Shown here: piece after piece, positions 8,476 to 15,847 of the stretch
How positions within the stretch are numbered: the first letter of the stretch is position 1
How the letters are laid out: each line of letters begins with the position of its first letter
Source: DATBIO01 sp036556965
GTDB lineage: Bacteria; Acidobacteriota; Vicinamibacteria; Fen-336
DNA length: 38,716 bases
NCBI GenBank assembly: GCA_036556965.1
Contig: DATBIO010000186.1
Span: forward strand, 1-38,716
Direction of reading: 5' to 3'
Notes under the pieces: generated by a model
What the model was told of the DNA's origin: nothing
The model's input: the letters and a program-made list of their open reading frames with translations, nothing else
Databases searched by the model: none
Made by a program: the position numbers and the translations under genes

Positions 8476-9813
8476 TCAGGCCCCGGGCGCGGCCGGCGCC
8501 TCCAGCTGGCCGAAGGCGCGGGCGCTCACGTTCATCGAGCAGAACTTGGGTCCGCACATCGAGCAGAAGGCCGCCGTCTTGTAGCCCTCCGCGGGCAGGG
8601 TCTCGTCGTGCATGGCGCGCGCCGTGTCGGGGTCCAGGGCCAGGCGGAACTGCTCGTTCCAGTCGAAGGCGAAGCGGGCCCGGCTCAGCGCGTCGTCGCG
8701 GTCGCGCGCTCCGGGCCGGTGGCGGGCCACGTCCGCCGCGTGGGCCGCGATCTTGTAGGCGATGACCCCCTGCCGCACGTCGTCGCGGTCGGGCAGGCCC
8801 AGGTGCTCCTTGGGGGTCACGTAGCAGAGCATGGCCGCGCCCGCGAAGCCGGCCATGGTGGCCCCGATGGCGGAGGTGATGTGGTCGTAGCCGGGGGCGA
8901 TGTCGGTCACCAGGGGGCCGAGCACGTAGAACGGCGCCTGGTCGCACTCCTCCATCTGCCGCTGCACGTTCATGGCGATCTGGTCGAAGGGAAGGTGGCC
9001 CGGGCCTTCCACCATCACCTGCACGTCCTGCGCCCAGGCCCTCCGCGTCAGCTCCCCCAGCGTGCGCAGCTCGGCGAACTGGGCGGCGTCGCTGGCGTCC
9101 GCCAGGCACCCCGGGCGCAGCCCGTCGCCCAGGGAGAGGGTGACGTCGTGCTCCCGCGCGATGGCCAGCACGTCGTCGAAGCGCTCGTAGAGCGGGTTCT
9201 GCCGTCGGTGGTGCACCATCCACTGGGCGTGCAGCGCCCCGCCGCGCGACACGATGCCCGTGATCCGCCGCTGGGCCAGCGGCACGTGCTCCAGGAGCAC
9301 GCCGCAATGGACGGTCATGTAGTCCACGCCCTGGCGCGCCTGGCGCTCGATCATGTCGAGGAGCTGCTGGGCGGTCAGGTCCTCGACGCGCGTGACCTCC
9401 TGCACCGCCTGGTAGACGGGCACGGTGCCGATGGGCACGGTGGAGGCGGCCAGGATGGCCTGCCGTATCTCGTCGATGCCCCCTCCGGTGGAGAGGTCCA
9501 TCACGGTGTCCGCACCGTAGTGCACGGCCACGTGCAGCTTCTCCAGCTCCTGCTCCACCTGGGAGGCCACGGCGGAGTTGCCGATGTTCGCGTTGATCTT
9601 GCACCGCGCCGCGATGCCGATGCCCATGGGATCGAGGGCCTCGTGATGCACGTTGGCGGGGATGACCATGCGCCCGCGCGCCACCTCGGCGCGCACCGTC
9701 TCCGGGTCCAGCCCTTCGCGCTCGGCTACCCGCGCCATCTCGGGCGTGACCTCGCCCTCGCGCGCGAAGCGACGCTGCGTGACCACCCCGCCGCTGTAGC
9801 GTGTCCTGGCCAT
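8476..9813 (-). CDS. thiC: Phosphomethylpyrimidine synthase ThiC
   Basis: A 445-residue radical-SAM-like enzyme that rearranges aminoimidazole ribotide into hydroxymethylpyrimidine phosphate for thiamine synthesis. Diagnostic stretches are RCKINANIGNSAV near residue 80, HYGADTVMDLSTGG, GDGLRPGCLADA, VMVEGPGHLPFDQI and the C-terminal cluster motif CSMCGPKFC (C-x2-C-x4-C), all intact. The length is that of the short bacterial form lacking the extra N-terminal domain. The start at 9813 is supported by GGGAGGA 5-11 nt upstream. It is preceded on the same strand by a TPP riboswitch. Two redox genes (Rossmann/Cys protein, Rieske ferredoxin) follow in the same direction and probably share the transcript. 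Confidence 0.97.
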   Translation of the reverse strand: MARTRYSGGVVTQRRFAREGEVTPEMARVAEREGLDPETVRAEVARGRMVIPANVHHEALDPMGIGIAARCKINANIGNSAVASQVEQELEKLHVAVHYGADTVMDLSTGGGIDEIRQAILAASTVPIGTVPVYQAVQEVTRVEDLTAQQLLDMIERQARQGVDYMTVHCGVLLEHVPLAQRRITGIVSRGGALHAQWMVHHRRQNPLYERFDDVLAIAREHDVTLSLGDGLRPGCLADASDAAQFAELRTLGELTRRAWAQDVQVMVEGPGHLPFDQIAMNVQRQMEECDQAPFYVLGPLVTDIAPGYDHITSAIGATMAGFAGAAMLCYVTPKEHLGLPDRDDVRQGVIAYKIAAHAADVARHRPGARDRDDALSRARFAFDWNEQFRLALDPDTARAMHDETLPAEGYKTAAFCSMCGPKFCSMNVSARAFGQLEAPAAPGA

Positions 9814-9842
9814 CCGAGTCCTCCCAGTCCCAAGAAACGACG

Positions 9843-9866
9843 AGGCCGACCACGGGGGGCCGGCCT
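9843..9866 (-). terminator. Hairpin between TPP aptamer and thiC (candidate expression platform)
   Basis: On the minus strand the arms AGGCCGGCC and GGTCGGCCT pair over 9 bp with one G-U wobble and a 6-nt loop. The stretch after it, CGTCGTTTCTTGGG, is only moderately U-rich. It lies between the aptamer and the thiC ribosome-binding site, where a riboswitch-controlled terminator would be expected. Confidence 0.45.
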
Positions 9867-9963
9867 CCTGGGCTGCTTTCCCTCCGCTGGTCCTAACCAG
9901 TTCAGGTTCGAGGGGTCGGTGGCCGCGCCACCCTCTCAGCCTCGCCTCGAGGCTCCCCCAAGC
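9867..9963 (-). promoter_or_regulatory. TPP riboswitch (THI element) controlling thiC
   Basis: Read on the minus strand this has the conserved TPP aptamer blocks. They are GGGGGAGCC opening the element, GGCTGAGAGGGTGG (the CUGAGA pyrimidine-sensing arm), then GAACCTGAACTGGTTAGG and CCAGCGGAGGGAAAG (the pyrophosphate-sensing arm). It lies 54-150 nt upstream of thiC, the classic target. Binding of thiamine pyrophosphate is expected to reduce expression of thiC and probably of the two downstream genes. Edges are approximate to a few bases. Confidence 0.95.
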
Positions 9964-9981
9964 CACGGTCGATTGGTCCCC

Positions 9982-9987
9982 ATGATA
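9982..9987 (-). promoter_or_regulatory. -10 element of the thiC transcript
   Basis: TATCAT on the minus strand, about 19 nt before the first conserved base of the TPP aptamer. That is where a promoter for a riboswitch-led mRNA should be. The -35 side is not recognisable. Confidence 0.45.
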
Positions 9988-10090
9988 CCGCGGCGGAGAA
10001 ATGAGCGTGGGGCCCCCCCCCGGCGGGGAACTGCCCTAGGCTTGAGCCTGGAGAGGCCTGGGGTCGCCCATCCGCCCCCGCCACGAGCCG

Positions 10091-10588
10091 ATGAGCCTGG
10101 GAATCGAGCCGACGACGGCCGGGGAAGAGGTCGCGGTGGCGCGCCGCCCGAGGCGGCGCCCCGGTCCCCGCCGCGGGCCCGACGATCGGGCGCCCCACAC
10201 CCGCGAAGCCACCCTCGTGCTGCTGGTCGACGACGTGGCCGACCAGCGCGAGCTGTACAGCCAGTACCTCCGCTTCCTCGGCCACTCCGTGGCCACGGCG
10301 CGCGACGGCAGGGAGGCGGTGGCCCAGGCCGCCCGCCTGGAGCCCGACGTGGTGGTCATGGACCTCTCCATGCCCGTGATGGACGGCTTCGAGGCGACGC
10401 GGGCCCTGAAGGCGCACCCCGACACCCGCGAGATCCCGGTGGTCGCGCTCACGGGCTACGCGAGCTACCTGCCGGAGGAGTGGGCGCGGAGCGCGGGCTG
10501 CGCGGCCTACGTCAGCAAGCCGTGCCTGCCCGCCTCCCTGTCCGAGGTGATCCGGCGCGTGCTGCGCCGCCCCGGCCCCCGGCAGTAG
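10091..10588 (+). CDS. Single-domain response regulator (CheY-like)
   Basis: A 165-residue protein with an Arg/Pro-rich N-terminal extension of about 40 residues followed by one receiver domain. The acidic pair is in VLLVDDVADQ, the phospho-acceptor Asp in VVVMDLSMPVMDG, the switch Thr in VVALTGY and the conserved Lys in YVSKPC. No output domain is present, so it would signal by protein-protein contact. No histidine kinase is in the window, so it is an orphan here. The basic N-terminus has no recognisable signal or domain and the start could lie further downstream. It converges with nadA; the two stop codons pair in a small palindrome. Confidence 0.88.
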   Translation: MSLGIEPTTAGEEVAVARRPRRRPGPRRGPDDRAPHTREATLVLLVDDVADQRELYSQYLRFLGHSVATARDGREAVAQAARLEPDVVVMDLSMPVMDGFEATRALKAHPDTREIPVVALTGYASYLPEEWARSAGCAAYVSKPCLPASLSEVIRRVLRRPGPRQ

Positions 10589-10606
10589 GGCAGCCCACCG
10601 GCCCTA
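10586..10606. terminator. Short palindrome pairing two convergent TAG stops
   Basis: TAGGGC (10586-10591) and GCCCTA (10601-10606) are perfect complements with a 9-nt loop. The arms contain the stop codons of the response regulator and of nadA. There is no T run. This is weaker than the similar palindromes at 2700 and 37042. Confidence 0.3.
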
Positions 10607-11692
10607 GCGGATCGCCAGCATGCGCTCCAGGGCCACGCGGGCGAGGCGCGCGGTGTCGTCCGGCACCTTCACCTCGTTGAGGACGCGGCCCTCGAGCAGC
10701 CCCTCCAGCACCCAGAGCAGGTGCGGCGGGTCGATGCGGAACATCGTGCTGCAGAGGCAGAAGCACTCGTCGAGGCTCACCACCCGCCGCGCCGGCGCCT
10801 GCTCGCGGGCCAGGCGGTTCACCAGGTTCAGCTCGGTGCCCACCGCCCAGCTCGTTCCCTCCGCGCTCTCCGCGACGGTGCGGATGATGCCCTCGGTGGA
10901 GCCGATGGCGTCCGCCTTCTGCGCCACCTCGAAGCGGCACTCGGGATGCACGATCACCTTCACCCCCGGGATCTGCTCGCGGCGCCGGTCCACCATCTCC
11001 GGGGTGAAGCGGTTGTGCACGGAGCAGTGGCCCTTCCAGAGGAGGATGCGGGCGTCGCGCACCTGCCGCGCGCTCAAGGCGCCCCCGTCCTCGCAGGGAT
11101 CCCAGACCGGCATCGCCTCCAGCGGGATCCCCATCCGGTGGCCGGTGTTGCGGCCCAGGTGCTGGTCGGGGAAGAAGAGCACGCGCGGCTTCTGACGGAA
11201 GGCCCAGTCGAGGACCGCGCGCGCGTTGGAGGAGGTGCACACCGCCCCCCCGTGCGCGCCCACGAACGCCTTGAGGGCGGCGGTGGAGTTCATGTAGGTC
11301 ACGGGCAGGACGTCGTCGCCCACGATGGCGGTGACCGTGTCCCAGCAGTCGTCCACCTGCTCCGTACCCGCCATGTCGGCCATGGTGCAGCCGGCGCGCA
11401 GGTCGGGGAGGCTGACGCGCTGGTGTGCGCCGGCGAGGATGTCCGCCGACTCCGCCATGAAGTGGACGCCGGCGAAGACGATGTACTCGGCCTCCGGCCG
11501 GCTGGCCGCGGCCTGCGCCAGCTTGAAGGAGTCGCCGGTGACGTCGGCGTGACGGATCACCTCGTCGCGCTGGTAGTGGTGCCCGAGGATCACCACGCGT
11601 CCCCCGAGCCGCGCCCGCGCCCGCGCGATCCGCTCCTGCAGCTCCTCGGGGGGGGCCGTCTCGATGGGCAAGGGGAGCGCGGCCTGGGCCAT
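10604..11692 (-). CDS. nadA: Quinolinate synthase NadA
   Basis: A 362-residue [4Fe-4S] enzyme that condenses iminoaspartate with dihydroxyacetone phosphate to give quinolinate for NAD synthesis. Landmarks are VILGHHYQRDEVIRHAD, GDSFKLAQAA, VFAGVHFMAESADIL, AGCTMADM with Cys 102, WKGHCSVHNRF with Cys 223, HPECRFEV, and ECFCLCSTM near 309-317 supplying the third cluster Cys. No nadB or nadC is adjacent. The ATG is only 6 nt after a TATCAT box, so the mRNA is probably leaderless. The gene is divergent from 11737, whose own TATAAT lies on the other side of the same 44-bp gap. Confidence 0.97.
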   Translation of the reverse strand: MAQAALPLPIETAPPEELQERIARARARLGGRVVILGHHYQRDEVIRHADVTGDSFKLAQAAASRPEAEYIVFAGVHFMAESADILAGAHQRVSLPDLRAGCTMADMAGTEQVDDCWDTVTAIVGDDVLPVTYMNSTAALKAFVGAHGGAVCTSSNARAVLDWAFRQKPRVLFFPDQHLGRNTGHRMGIPLEAMPVWDPCEDGGALSARQVRDARILLWKGHCSVHNRFTPEMVDRRREQIPGVKVIVHPECRFEVAQKADAIGSTEGIIRTVAESAEGTSWAVGTELNLVNRLAREQAPARRVVSLDECFCLCSTMFRIDPPHLLWVLEGLLEGRVLNEVKVPDDTARLARVALERMLAIR

Positions 11693-11698
11693 GTGAGC

Positions 11699-11729
11699 AT
11701 GATAGCGGCGCGGGAGCCCGCCCTATAAT
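11699..11729. promoter_or_regulatory. Compact divergent promoter: both genes apparently leaderless
   Basis: TATCAT on the minus strand (11704 to 11699) ends 6 nt before the nadA ATG. A perfect TATAAT on the plus strand (11724-11729) ends 7 nt before the GTG at 11737. With the usual 6-8 nt from -10 to +1, both transcripts would begin at or within a base or two of their start codons. Confidence 0.6.
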
Positions 11730-11736
11730 CCGGAGA

Positions 11737-12189
11737 GTGGCACGCCGCCGCTGGGCCATCCCCGAAGGCCTGCGCGTCTTTCCCGACGGTACCTGGCGCG
11801 TGGGCGACCACCACGTGATCCACCCGCCCAGCCTCCGCTACCTGAAGCAGCACCTCGTGCGCGAGGGCACGGAGGCCTTCGTGGTGGACGGGGCGCAGCG
11901 GATGCCCGTCCAGGTCGACGGGCCCGCCTTCGGCGTGGTGAGCCTGGTCATCGACGCGGAGGGCGGCCGGGCCCGGCTGGTGCTCGACGACGGCGGGGTG
12001 GAGGAGATCGCCGACGACACCCTGGGCATGAACCAGCAGAACGGGCGCTTCGAAGCCACGGTGCGCGACGGGGGCTTCCGCGCCCTGCTCGCGCGCGGCC
12101 CCCACCACGCCCTTCTCGAGCACCTCGAGCAGGACGGGGGCCGCTTCTTCCTCCGCGTGGGCAGCCGGCGCTTCGCCGTGCGCGCCTGA
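11737..12189 (+). CDS. DUF1285-like protein of unknown function
   Basis: A 150-residue soluble protein with GTG start 7 nt after a perfect TATAAT. The opening half (RVFPDGTWRVGDHHVIHPPS, then LKQHLVREGTEAFVVDG and MPVQVDGPAFGVVSL) resembles the DUF1285 pattern: a DGTW strand, a basic helix, a VTP/VxVDDxPF-like strand. The family resemblance is from memory and moderate. No enzyme motif is visible. The stop TGA shares its A with the ATG of the endonuclease IV gene, so the two are translationally coupled. A link to DNA repair is only inferred from this coupling. Confidence 0.7.
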   Translation: MARRRWAIPEGLRVFPDGTWRVGDHHVIHPPSLRYLKQHLVREGTEAFVVDGAQRMPVQVDGPAFGVVSLVIDAEGGRARLVLDDGGVEEIADDTLGMNQQNGRFEATVRDGGFRALLARGPHHALLEHLEQDGGRFFLRVGSRRFAVRA

Positions 12190-13094
12190 TGGCCGCCGCG
12201 GGCGGGCGGCTGCTCGGCGCCCACGTCCCCGCCACGGGCGGCGTGGCCAACGCGCCGGCGAACGGCAAGGCCATCGCCGCCACCGCCATCCAGGTCTTCA
12301 CCCGCAACCAGCGGACGTGGAAGAGCGCGCCCCTGGGCGCGGACGAGCCGCGCGCGTTCCGCGAGGCCCTGGCGGGCAGCGGGGTGCGCGCCGTGATGGC
12401 GCACGCGTCCTACCTCATCAACCTGGCCAGCGTGGTTCCCGACTTCCGCAGGAAGAGCCGCCAGGCCCTGGCCGAGGAGATCCGGCGCTGCCACGCCCTC
12501 GGCATCCCGCTGGCCGTGGTCCACCCCGGGGCCCACATGGGGGCCGGAGAGGAAGCGGGCCTCCGCGCGGTGGCGCGCAGCCTCGACGACGTCCTGGCCC
12601 GCACGCGCGGCGCCGAGGTGACCGTGCTCCTGGAGGCCACGGCCGGGCAGGGCTCCTGCCTCGGCCACCGCTTCGAGCACCTGGCGGAGGTCCTCATGCG
12701 GGTGGGGGCCCCGGAGCGGGTGGCGGTCTGCCTCGACACCTGCCACCTCTTCGCGGCGGGCTTCGACCTCTCCGACCCGCGCGCCTACGAACGGACCCTG
12801 GAGGACTTCGGCCGCCTGGTGGGCTTCCCCAAGCTGCGCGCCATCCACCTCAACGACTCGATGCGGCCGCTGGGCAGCCGCGTGGACCGCCACGCGCGTG
12901 CGGGGCGCGGGTTCCTGGGCCGGGAGGCCTTCCGACGCCTCCTCCATGACCCGCGCCTCGTTCGGGTGCCCATGGTGGTGGAGACGCCGGGGCCGCTCGC
13001 GGCCTGGAAGAAGGAGGTGGCCTGGCTCCGCCGCCTGGCCGAAGGGCCGGCGCCGCGGAGCTCCATGACCGGCGCCGCCCATCCAATTGTTTGA
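12189..13094 (+). CDS. nfo: Endonuclease IV (AP endonuclease)
   Basis: A 301-residue TIM-barrel zinc endonuclease that cuts 5' of abasic sites in base-excision repair. The opening RLLGAHVPATGGVANAP is typical. The metal ligands all appear in order: His in MAHASYLINLAS, His in VVHPGAH, Glu in LLEATAGQGS, Asp and His in CLDTCHLFAAGFD, His/Asp in IHLNDS, Asp-x-His in DRHARAG and Glu in VVETPG. Length and order match the family. The start codon overlaps the stop of the preceding gene (TGATG). The C-terminal 15 residues are extra and unconserved-looking. It is followed by a 126-bp gap holding the promoter of the next unit. Confidence 0.96.
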   Translation: MAAAGGRLLGAHVPATGGVANAPANGKAIAATAIQVFTRNQRTWKSAPLGADEPRAFREALAGSGVRAVMAHASYLINLASVVPDFRRKSRQALAEEIRRCHALGIPLAVVHPGAHMGAGEEAGLRAVARSLDDVLARTRGAEVTVLLEATAGQGSCLGHRFEHLAEVLMRVGAPERVAVCLDTCHLFAAGFDLSDPRAYERTLEDFGRLVGFPKLRAIHLNDSMRPLGSRVDRHARAGRGFLGREAFRRLLHDPRLVRVPMVVETPGPLAAWKKEVAWLRRLAEGPAPRSSMTGAAHPIV

Positions 13095-13136
13095 ACTCGC
13101 CATTTTCGGTCCACGTATGGCTTACGCACTTTTTCC

Positions 13137-13166
13137 TTGACCGCGTTCGCGAACCGGGCCGAGAAT
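13137..13166 (+). promoter_or_regulatory. Candidate promoter of the secreted-protease unit
   Basis: TTGACC (13137-13142) and GAGAAT (13161-13166) are spaced by 18 bp and lie about 55 bp before the start at 13221, in the most AT-rich part of this gap. Unlike many genes here, this unit has a real leader and an AGGAGGA ribosome-binding site. Confidence 0.45.
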
Positions 13167-13220
13167 CGGTCCTCTCAGGCGAACCAGACCATCCCGCACT
13201 TTGCAGTTTCAGGAGGATCC

Positions 13221-13784
13221 ATGCGCAGAGGCCTGATCGGGGTCGTGTCGTGCGCCCTGCTCGCCGCGCTGGCCGCCGATGCCTCCGCCACCACCGTCCG
13301 TCGCCTCACCGACGAGGCCCTGACGGCGCAGGCGGACGCGATCGTGATCGGCCGCACGGCGGAGCGTGAGGCGCGATGGGTGGACCGGGACCTCGTGACG
13401 TTCGTGACCGTGAGCGTGACGGAAACGCTGAAGGGCGAGCCTCTCTCCTCGGTGACCGTGGCCATCCCCGGCGGCATCGACGCCAACCGCAGGTTCCCGG
13501 TGGCCGTCACCTACCCGGGCGCCCCGAGCCTCGGGCCCGACGAGGAGGTCCTGCTCTTCCTGGTGAACGGGCAGGACGTCTCCGGCGCCTTCGCCGTGGC
13601 CGGGTTCTCGCAGGGCAAGTTCTCCGTGGTCCAGGACGCGGCGGGCGTGAAGCACGTCTCGCGCGACCTGACCACCGTGAGCGTCATGGACGCCAACGGG
13701 GTGGCCCAGGGCACGCGCCAGCTCGAGCGCCTGTCGGACTTCCGCGAGGAGATCCTGGGCTACGTGAACGGAGGCAGCCAGTGA
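13221..13784 (+). CDS. Secreted protein of unknown function, partner of the downstream metalloprotease
   Basis: A 187-residue exported protein. AGGAGGA five bases before ATG 13221 fixes the start; a longer reading from 13137 would put residues before the signal peptide. Residues 1-23 form the signal peptide ending ASA. The mature part is beta-rich: ADAIVIGRTAEREARWVDRD, then LVTFVTVSVTETLKGEPLSS and PSLGPDEEVLLFLVNG. This pattern (a 'role as a flux or dose' style domain with VTVxVxExLKG) is one I have seen beside secreted matrixin-like proteases, but I do not know a named function. The stop TGA overlaps the GTG of the protease gene (GTGA), implying coupled translation and perhaps a joint role such as inhibitor, chaperone or co-secreted factor. 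Confidence 0.8.
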   Translation: MRRGLIGVVSCALLAALAADASATTVRRLTDEALTAQADAIVIGRTAEREARWVDRDLVTFVTVSVTETLKGEPLSSVTVAIPGGIDANRRFPVAVTYPGAPSLGPDEEVLLFLVNGQDVSGAFAVAGFSQGKFSVVQDAAGVKHVSRDLTTVSVMDANGVAQGTRQLERLSDFREEILGYVNGGSQ

Positions 13785-15751
13785 GCCGCCGGACGCCGAC
13801 GCTTCGGGCCCTGGCCGCGCTCGTCGCCCTCCTCGCCCCCGCGGGCGCCTTCGCGGGTGGCGCGCTCGAGACGGTGAACATCACGGGCGACAGGCCCTCT
13901 CCCATCGCCGGCCACCTGCTCGCGGACGTGATCGGGATCCGCTGGGACTCGCGGTGCCTGCCGGTGCGCTACCAGATGAACAGCACGCTCGACCCCGTGC
14001 CCGTCCCGCCGACGCTGGGCGCGCCGTTCCTGACCCTGGCCCAGGCGCAGGCCACCTTCGAGCGCTCCTTCGCCAGCTGGAACCAGATCCCCACCTCGTT
14101 CATCGACCTGCGCATGGCCGCCACCACCGTGGCCAACCCCGGCCTGCGCGGATTCGACATGAAGAACGAGCTGACCTTCCGCACGGCCGCCAATTTCACC
14201 GCCATCGCCTCCTCGCCCTCCACGAGCTTCATCCGGGACGTGACCCTGGTGGCGGGCGACGACATCGACGGCGACGGCGACTCCGACGTGAGCGCGGCCA
14301 TCACCACCTGCCAGGACGCGGACGGCGACGGCGACCACGAGTTCCCCCCCGGCTTCTACCCGGCGGGGACGATCCTCGACAACGACGTCCAGTTCAACAC
14401 CAAGGCCAACGGGCTCCGCTTCACCGTGGACGACGCCGCCATCGACAACGTCGTCAACTCGGTGGACCTGGAGGGCGTGGCCACCCACGAGTTCGGCCAT
14501 TCCTTCGGCCTGGCCCACAGCTACATCAACCAGACCAGCGCCGGCGACGGCACCGGCGCCAGCATGTTCCCGTTCATCGACACGGGCGATCCCCCGGCCG
14601 AGCTCTCGCAGCGCAGCCTCCACCCCGACGACATCGCCTGGGCCTCGAACTTCTACCAGGAAGGCTCGGCCTCCTCGGGGCCGGGCGCGTTGCAGCACGG
14701 CGACGTCCGCTTCCGCAGCCGCTACGGCTTCATCGCCGGCGAGCTCGACCACGGCCAGCTGGGCCAGCCGGTGGCGGGCGGGCACCTCGCCGCCACCGAC
14801 CTGCTGCGCGGCGCCGTCGTGTCGGGCGGCTACAGCGGCACCACGCGGCTGTCCTTCAACCCCGCCAACGGCGGCCTGTTCTTCCTCCCCACCGTGGCCG
14901 ACTCCATCCTGGACGGCCGCTACTCGATCCCCGTCCCCTTCGGCCTCTACTCCGTGGCCGCGCAGGCCGTGGACGGGCAGCCGGCAGCGGCGGGGAACAT
15001 CAGCTTCACCTGCCAGATCGGCGGCTTCTTCGGCCAGCAGGCCTTCAACGACGACCTCTACGGGTTCCACGAGGCCGACGTCGAGCGCTATCCCGGCTTC
15101 GGCAAGCCCATCCTGGCCCTGCCCGGGACCACGCGCGGCGGCATCGACGTGGTCACCAACCGCACGGTCAACATCAACAACTTCGGCACCCAGGACTTCG
15201 TCGGCTTCACGGGGGCGCCCGCGGGACGGTACTACGCCGTCCAGATCCCGGCCGCCCAGTTCACCGCCGCCACCGCGGGCAACCCGAACGCCATCGTGCC
15301 CTCCATGCTGTTCGCCACCGGGATCGCCGACGCCTCCCAGTCTCCGCGGTACGCCGAGGCCACGCTCACCAGGGGGACGGTGACGGGGACCACGGCCACC
15401 ATCGACCTCGCGAACCCCCTGGCCCGGCGCACGGGCTTCCTGGGCCGCGACAACGACTTCAGCCCGTTCCACTTCGTGGCGCCGGGCCTGATGGGGCACA
15501 AGATCCGGCAGGGGATCGCCGACGGGACCATCGAGAACCTCTTCCTGGTGCTCCGCGTGCCCACCACCACCCCGTTCCCCGGCTTCAACGGCCTGCCCCC
15601 GCTCATCGGCCTCGACGGGGGCGTGGCCACCAACGACGTGCCGATCCTCGGCCGCTCGTTCATCAGCGACGACGGGGGGGCGACGTTCACCCAGAACGCC
15701 ACCTTCAACTTCCGCTTCTCCCTGGTGGTGTCGGAGCCGCCGACGCCCTAG
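13781..15751 (+). CDS. Secreted matrixin-type zinc metalloprotease
   Basis: A 656-residue exported metallopeptidase. The GTG start overlaps the previous stop. A signal peptide of about 26 residues ends AGAFA. The catalytic motif THEFGHSFGLAHSY (HExxHxxGxxH) is at about residues 237-247, which places it in the metzincin/matrixin group. Before it lie two Asp-rich DxDxDG stretches (DDIDGDGDSD and DADGDGDHE) that look like calcium-binding loops of the thrombospondin type 3 or EF-like kind. The ~400 residues after the protease domain are beta-rich and unrecognised, possibly for surface binding. It lies in a two-gene unit closed by the intrinsic terminator at 15771. Substrate unknown; secretion and protease fold well supported. 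Confidence 0.9.
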   Translation: MSRRTPTLRALAALVALLAPAGAFAGGALETVNITGDRPSPIAGHLLADVIGIRWDSRCLPVRYQMNSTLDPVPVPPTLGAPFLTLAQAQATFERSFASWNQIPTSFIDLRMAATTVANPGLRGFDMKNELTFRTAANFTAIASSPSTSFIRDVTLVAGDDIDGDGDSDVSAAITTCQDADGDGDHEFPPGFYPAGTILDNDVQFNTKANGLRFTVDDAAIDNVVNSVDLEGVATHEFGHSFGLAHSYINQTSAGDGTGASMFPFIDTGDPPAELSQRSLHPDDIAWASNFYQEGSASSGPGALQHGDVRFRSRYGFIAGELDHGQLGQPVAGGHLAATDLLRGAVVSGGYSGTTRLSFNPANGGLFFLPTVADSILDGRYSIPVPFGLYSVAAQAVDGQPAAAGNISFTCQIGGFFGQQAFNDDLYGFHEADVERYPGFGKPILALPGTTRGGIDVVTNRTVNINNFGTQDFVGFTGAPAGRYYAVQIPAAQFTAATAGNPNAIVPSMLFATGIADASQSPRYAEATLTRGTVTGTTATIDLANPLARRTGFLGRDNDFSPFHFVAPGLMGHKIRQGIADGTIENLFLVLRVPTTTPFPGFNGLPPLIGLDGGVATNDVPILGRSFISDDGGATFTQNATFNFRFSLVVSEPPTP

Positions 15752-15770
15752 GACGCGGGCGGTCTCGCGC

Positions 15771-15803
15771 GGCCCGGAGGGCATCCGCCCTCCGGGCCTT
15801 TTT
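15771..15803 (+). terminator. Intrinsic (Rho-independent) terminator
   Basis: A perfect 11-bp stem (15771-15781 with 15788-15798), a 6-nt loop and five T residues at 15799-15803, 20 bp after the protease stop. It is the only terminator in the window with an obvious T run. Confidence 0.92.
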
Positions 15804-15811
15804 CGTCCGGC

Positions 15812-15841
15812 TTGCCGCGCGTGCGCCCGCGCGCCCATCAT
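15812..15841 (+). promoter_or_regulatory. Candidate promoter of queG
   Basis: TTGCCG (15812-15817) and CATCAT (15836-15841) at 18-bp spacing. The -10 ends 6 nt before the GTG chosen as queG start, again implying a leaderless mRNA. Confidence 0.35.
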
Positions 15842-15847
15842 CGCGGG

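Noticed and set aside
13137..13220. An in-frame start 84 bp upstream of the secreted protein
   Set aside because: It would put 28 charged residues before the signal peptide and overlap the -35; the AGGAGGA site supports 13221.
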